Part shown: one piece after another, positions 59,336 through 64,000 of the stretch
Position numbering within the stretch: the first letter of the stretch is position 1
Layout: the number at the start of each line of letters is the position of its first letter
Assembly: GCA_004431415.1 (NCBI GenBank)
Contig: QPMI01000401.1
Location: forward strand, 1-64,000
Length of the DNA: 64,000 nucleotides
Reading direction: 5' to 3'
Source: Cyanophora paradoxa
Lineage: Eukaryota; Glaucocystophyceae; Cyanophorales; Cyanophoraceae
Position numbers and translations under genes: made by a program
The notes under the pieces: generated by a model
Told to the model about the DNA's origin: nothing
Database searches by the model: none
Seen by the model: only the letters and a program-made list of their open reading frames with translations

Positions 59336-60483
59336 AAGCGTTTCATCCGTGTTGCGTATCCCTTGTGCATAACACTTTCCGACCATCCGACCGCGGCGCC
59401 TTCGCGCGCCTGCAGCACCACGCCTTGCCCTGGACATGCCTAGGATGCAGAGAGAGCGGGCCGCGCTGATAGAGCGCGCAGACGCGCGGCGAGCGCAGTG
59501 CCCCCTCACGCTGCGCTAGACGGGCAGTGGTCCCGGTTGTCCTTTCTACCGCGTTAGAGATGACACTTGGACGAATGTTCGGTGGGCTTCCGCTGTTTGC
59601 GTTGCGACTTGGGGTTGCTTGCCCCTGGCCCTCTCCAGACTCGAAGAATCCGCATGCTTGGCTGCAGACTACCATGAACTAGCTACGATCCTCTGGTAAA
59701 TTTGCATCGATATCGAGGCACCGCCGCACCGGAGTCTGGGTCGCCTTTAGTACATTTCATTGAGCTCGTGATATATAGAAGGGACAAATCACTTTCCTCG
59801 ATTCAAAGAGCACCTGCAGTTGATACGTTGAGCAAATTTACATATGCATGTACACTCAATCAGTAGCATAGTATCGATATCGCATCTGCAGCTGTGGGGC
59901 TCGCTGTACATGTCACCTCACAGAGATGAGCATTTCAAAGTTTGCGGACGCCCCCGCCCGGGGCCCAGGCCAGCAGTCCTATAGCTTTTGCTAGCTTTGC
60001 CAAGTTGCTTCGACATTTAAATCCGATGATTAATTTTTGAGCATTTCTCGCCTCCGGCGGCCGCGAGGGCAGAAATATATACGTCTTGCTGCTGTACATA
60101 TAGCTGGCTCGCTGGGCTGAAGATTATGATCGATATCAGTGGCCGCGGCCCGCGGCCGCGGCTGCAGCTGTACATGTGCCCTCATTTTAATTTGAATTCC
60201 CGGTCATGCTCAAATCTGGACGAATTTAGAAGAAGAAGAGTATCTATAAGGCATGCACAAGCCAGCCGTATGCGTATACGTACGGTTTTGACAAATTTTA
60301 AAAGGCGAAGGACCCGAAGGACAAATTTAATTGACGCCTGCATATATAGCCAAAAGCCAACGCCCCCCCCCCCCCCCCCCCCAGGGCCAACTTCGACAGA
60401 AGGACTTTTTTTTGAGAGCAACCAAGCAAACACGCAACCAGCTTCCGCGAGCCTGCTTGGCCACAGATCGGGCAGCCGGGGCG
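59336..60483. other. Intergenic region with poly-C run
   Basis: About 1.15 kb of AT-richer DNA with CGATATCGATA-like words (59,707-59,880), a CCGCGGCCCGCGGCCGCGGC palindromic stretch (60,141-60,165) and a C run of about 20 at 60,363-60,382. No supported gene was found. The 5' end of the phytochelatin synthase gene may extend into it. Confidence 0.55.
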
Positions 60484-62648
60484 ATGCTTCTATCGCGCCG
60501 CGTCGTGACGCGGTGCTCAGCGAGGCGGCCGGGAACACCTTACAAGCTCTCGCCGGACGACATCTCGTCACCGGGCCCTTATGAGGCTTGCGCCGGTTGC
60601 CCTTACGCGATCGATAGTGGGGGTTTCGGCCCCTCGGCGCGGCGGTGCGCCCTTGCGGCTGGCGCCCGGGGCTTGCGAACGTGCGCTGCAGCAGCAGCGG
60701 GCCAGTCTTTTGGCGCAGCGGCAGCAGTAGCGAGCCCGTTGGTTGGCGCCCTTCCGGCAAGCGATATAGAGGATTGTCACATTCCGTGCCCCGTCGCCGG
60801 CGCGAACCGGACACCGCCTCTGATTTTGCCCACGGACGCTCTTCAGCCGGCTAGAGTCAGTCCCGTCACCGAGGCGCAATCTTTCCACCGGAGACCACTT
60901 CCATCTTCTCTTATCCCTTTCTCGTCGCGGGAGGGCAAGAAGCTCTTTGCCGAGTGCATGGAAAAGGGTGGACTGGAAGGGTTCGTCCGGCCCGCCCCAC
61001 TCCGGGGCGCTTGCTTTGATTAACGCCTTTTCCGGAACAGTTACTTTCCTTTAGCTGAGAATTTCAACACGCAAGCGGAGCCCGCCTGTGCGTACACTTT
61101 TCGCGGCTGAGCGCTTGCCGCGCCTTCCCGCTCACGCGCGCCTTGCAGATTGTGCACTCGGGACGCTTGTCATGGTGCTGAATGCGCTTAACATTGATCC
61201 TCAGCGAGTCTGGAAGGGTGAGCCCGGCGAACTCAATCGATATTTTTGTTGATCTCATATGGGCTGCAGGGTCGTGGCGCTGGTGGAGCGAGGAGATGTT
61301 CGATTGCTGCAAACCTCTCACAGTCAGAACGCCTTTATCAACTGTCTGTTACCAGGCTGACCTTTGGATGCAGAGGGTGCAAAAGGACGGGATCAATTTC
61401 AGCGAATTCGCATGCTTAGCCCGCTGCAACGGCGTTCACGCGCGCGAAACCCCAGCCAGCAAAGGGTACATCTTTACTCTCCAGGGTTCTTGTATTGCAT
61501 TTGACAACCTCTTGAAAGGACGCTGCACGAGTTCAGGGAACACATCAAGTTTGCAACGTCGCGAGAAGATGTGCATTTAGTCGTCTCATTCAGCCGCAAA
61601 TCTCTTGGCCAGACTGGCGATGGTGCTGCAATCTTTCGCAAGCTATCCTTCAACGTCGTGTTCATTTTTCGCGCAGGGCATTTCTCACCCATTGGTGCCT
61701 ACCACGCTGGATCTGATATGGTCTTGATCATGGATGTCGCTCGGTTCAAGTATCCGCCCTACTGGTGCAGTGTTGAGCAGATGTGGTCAGTTGGATTATG
61801 GTTCAATTTTTGGATGTTTTGGGCGAACCCGCTCTCCAGGGAGGCGATGCAGCCCTTGGACAGCACGACAGGGCGTTCGAGGGGGTACTATCTCATCAGC
61901 AAGGAGCGCCATCTGATCGACACTGTAGCCCCCGTCTCTGGCTGTGCAACTTCCTGCCCGACCTTCTGCAAAACAACCAGCGGAAACCTGTCGGGCAAGA
62001 CTTTCAGGGAGCTCTCGCGAAGCTTTGCGGAGACAGCACGAGAAGCGCTGTCCTCGTCGAAGGATGTGCAGGATGTGGGCGTTGCTGCTTCAGTCGTCTT
62101 CGAGCAGATCTCCCCCGCACTGCAGTCGCAGATTGCTGCTTATGCACAGTATGTGCAGCAGATCTCTGACAGAGATGTTCCACGAGGTGCGTGGCACTTT
62201 CACTCGTTAAAAACTTTCAGCTGCTCACTTTCTTGTCGCAGAGCTCTTTCAAACCTGTAGGTCTTCAGCTGCATGTGCTGACATTGCCTCCTCCGGACCC
62301 CGCACACGCACCCTCTCAACATCTGCATCTTCATCACCAACGAACTCGAATCCAGACTTCGCGACCATCCGCCTCCTCCTCAATTCCATCCGCAACACCG
62401 AAGCCTTCCAATCGATCTCGAACCTCTTTGCTCGGTGGGCTGCATCACAGCCGAACTCGGATGCACCAGCAGATGCGTGGTGGTCGAGCCCTGGCTCAAG
62501 GGAAGTGGCCACTCTTCTCTTCCTGGCCATTCCCACTAGGCTGGTCCCCAAGCCTATCCAAGATGCAGTGCGAGGGCTTCCGTCAGACCTTCAGACTGAG
62601 GTCGTGAGGTTGCGATCCTCCATTTTGAATGATATCAAGGTAGCGTAG
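60484..62648 (+). CDS. PCS: Host phytochelatin synthase
   Basis: Splicing of 60,484-60,980, 61,041-61,087, 61,149-61,217, 61,270-61,322 and 61,374 onward gives the phytochelatin synthase core in order. It reads LPSSLIPFSSREGKKLF, EGYFPLAENFNTQ, AEPAYCALGTLVMVLNALNI with the catalytic Cys created across the intron at 61,088-61,148, then WRWWSEEMFDCCKPL, INFSEFACLARCNG, LHEFREHIKFATSREDVHLV, GHFSPIGAYHAGSDMVLIMD (catalytic His) and DVARFKYPPYW (catalytic Asp). A C-terminal region follows (PLDSTTGRSRGYYLISKER; AIPTRLVPKPIQDAVRGLP). The enzyme makes (gamma-Glu-Cys)n peptides from glutathione for metal chelation. An Ala/Arg-rich N-terminal extension of about 140 residues could be an organelle targeting sequence. 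Start and last exon are less certain. Confidence 0.85.
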
Positions 62649-62872
62649 TTTGAAATTTGTGCATAGCTCTAGCAGTAGCCCTTGCTAGGTCTTTCTGAAG
62701 TTTTTCTTTGCAATTTGTGTTTCATTGTGCAGTAGAAAACATCAGCTCTCGCCAACTCGCCATCTTGCACCAGCATCAACAAGCATCTTTGAAACCCTTA
62801 TGTACCGACGCCGTGAGCTCAAATGAAGAGCAGTGTCGTGAAGCTTGTTTTTGACTGCAGACACGCTGACGG

Positions 62873-63967
62873 TTAGTGGTTACGTGGAACCTCTAAACGA
62901 GGAAAAATCTCACCATTTACGTCTATGTTTGGTTGCGCCAAGAGAAGACTAACTAGTTTTTCGTTTGAAGCGAGAGAGCACGCTAAATGCAATGGCGTGC
63001 TGGAGCACCGGGTGTCAGAAGTTGGGCACAATGTGACGAGTGCAACTGCGCACTCTCCGGAATTGTTGCAAGAGGACACGAGGGATGGATCATGCTGCAG
63101 AAGCCTTGAGACGATCTCGACAACCAGATCCTGATTCTTGAGACGCCTGATAACCTAGACCGGACAGTTTCGTCAAGCAGTTCTCAGTGTGCACTGCGAT
63201 GCGTTCATACCACGTGTATGATGGTGTCACCTGCAGCAAATGCCTTGGTTTCAGAGGGAAATGAACAGGAAATTTGAAAGCGCCAGGCACCGAAGTTGTC
63301 AAACGTGTGGGGCACGAAGCTCGTTTGGGATTGGGAGTCTGCGGGGCTCGCAGGTTGATTGATCAACAGTTTCCATTCGTGCTTCTCCAAAGCCAACAAG
63401 CTCTCGTTGAGTGACGCAAGTGCCGCATTGGTGTCAAAAGCTGTGTTATTGTTAACCTTGCTGATGATTCCGTACACGTTGGACCAGAATTCTCGGCTCC
63501 TGCACGGGCATTGAGGCCAGGGCAAGTGACGTCGGCGTGAAGAACAAATCGCACAAGCGCCCGACGAGCTCGCGCTTGTGGGAGTCCATGTCGCCCTCCA
63601 GGGCGCAGCCGCAGGCGTGGCAGCGGCTCGTCTTGCTCGTAGCTATGCGCGCGCAGTGCACGGCGTGGACGACCATATTTGCAGACGGGATATCCTTGCC
63701 GCAGCTAGCGCACCGGGACACCGGCGCAGCGGAAGGAACGGCCTGCAAGTTTATGAGATGCAGGCAGCGGCGAAGAAGAAGGCACGGTCGTTGAAAGCGC
63801 GTACCATCCCCGCAGTGTGGACCCTGAGTGTACTGGGGTGCGCAGACGGGCGGATTGAGAAGCTGGGTGTCTTCGGGACCGCCGGGCTCGTCACACCGGC
63901 GCTTGTACGAGCGATCTAATGCATCTGTGAGCGCAGCGGAGCGCCGCCGCAGCGCTCGGAGACGCAC
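62873..63967 (-). CDS. Host zinc-finger and ankyrin-repeat protein
   Basis: The leftward exons give two Cys/His clusters, CASCGKDIPSANMVVHAVHC and CHACGCALEGDMDSHKRE (63,570-63,720), which fit TRAF-type or C2HC zinc fingers. A helical linker follows (FDTNAALASLNESLLALEKH, 63,390-63,460). Near 62,930-63,145 ankyrin-like sequence appears: LVVEIVSRLLQHDPSLV, then STPLHLACSLASNEKLVSLL and AQPNIDVNGE. The upstream exon DALDRSYKRRCDEPGG lies near 63,900, so the gene may extend beyond the window. No enzymatic domain is seen. Ankyrin plus zinc finger suggests a protein-interaction or ubiquitin-related scaffold (inference). Confidence 0.6.
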
Positions 63968-64000
63968 GCTTCTGCACGCTTTTCAACACGTGCCCGATCG

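Overview
The window joins two kinds of DNA. Positions 1 to about 33,970 are AT-richer and viral: protein-primed-type DNA polymerase, SF1 helicase, retrovirus-type integrase, FtsK/HerA-type packaging ATPase, double-jelly-roll-like major capsid protein, two minor capsid proteins and a set of surface fibres, bounded by long terminal inverted repeats (TIRs). This is an endogenous Polinton/Maverick or Polinton-like virus (PLV/virophage class) of a unicellular eukaryote. From about 34,925 the DNA is very GC-rich, densely coded on both strands and full of short introns with GT-AG and several GC-AG borders. It encodes eukaryotic proteins (phytochelatin synthase, TUTase, protein kinase, EF-hand, TIR domain). 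A high-GC alga such as a haptophyte would fit, but the host identity is inference.

Layout of the viral part. An inner, nearly complete element runs from about 6,846 to 30,424 (23.6 kb) with TIRs of about 660 bp. It is flanked by the two halves of an older relative: 1-6,845 (minor capsid, patatin, spike and first part of a fibre, all broken) and 30,425-33,968 (last part of a fibre, broken C1q-like tip protein, 87-aa protein, right TIR). The gene order on both sides reads as one element split inside its fibre gene, so the best reading is a virus inserted into a virus. Inside the inner element, replication and integration genes lie leftward at 8.4-14.9 kb and are mostly frameshifted. The morphogenesis block (ATPase, HNH-AP2 intruder, major capsid, minor capsids; 16-21.8 kb) and the rightward attachment block (patatin-F5/8C, spike, fibre, C1q-tipped protein, 87-aa protein; 21.8-29.7 kb) are almost intact. 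Leftward genes share an upstream element, ACCGGAGAAAATAATTT on the + strand.

Host part. In order: a leftward coiled-coil gene (35.1-37.6 kb); a rightward beta-helix/SAM/TIR gene with an N-terminal MGC acylation signal (37,602-41,356); a leftward multi-exon AP2/ERF-like region (42-48.6 kb); an NlpC/P60-like gene; a TUTase/non-canonical poly(A) polymerase; a divergent EF-hand gene; a leftward protein kinase with an altered HRD motif; an 84-aa two-exon gene; a phytochelatin synthase; and an ankyrin/zinc-finger gene at the right edge. Exon borders were read by eye from splice sites and family motifs and are approximate unless stated.
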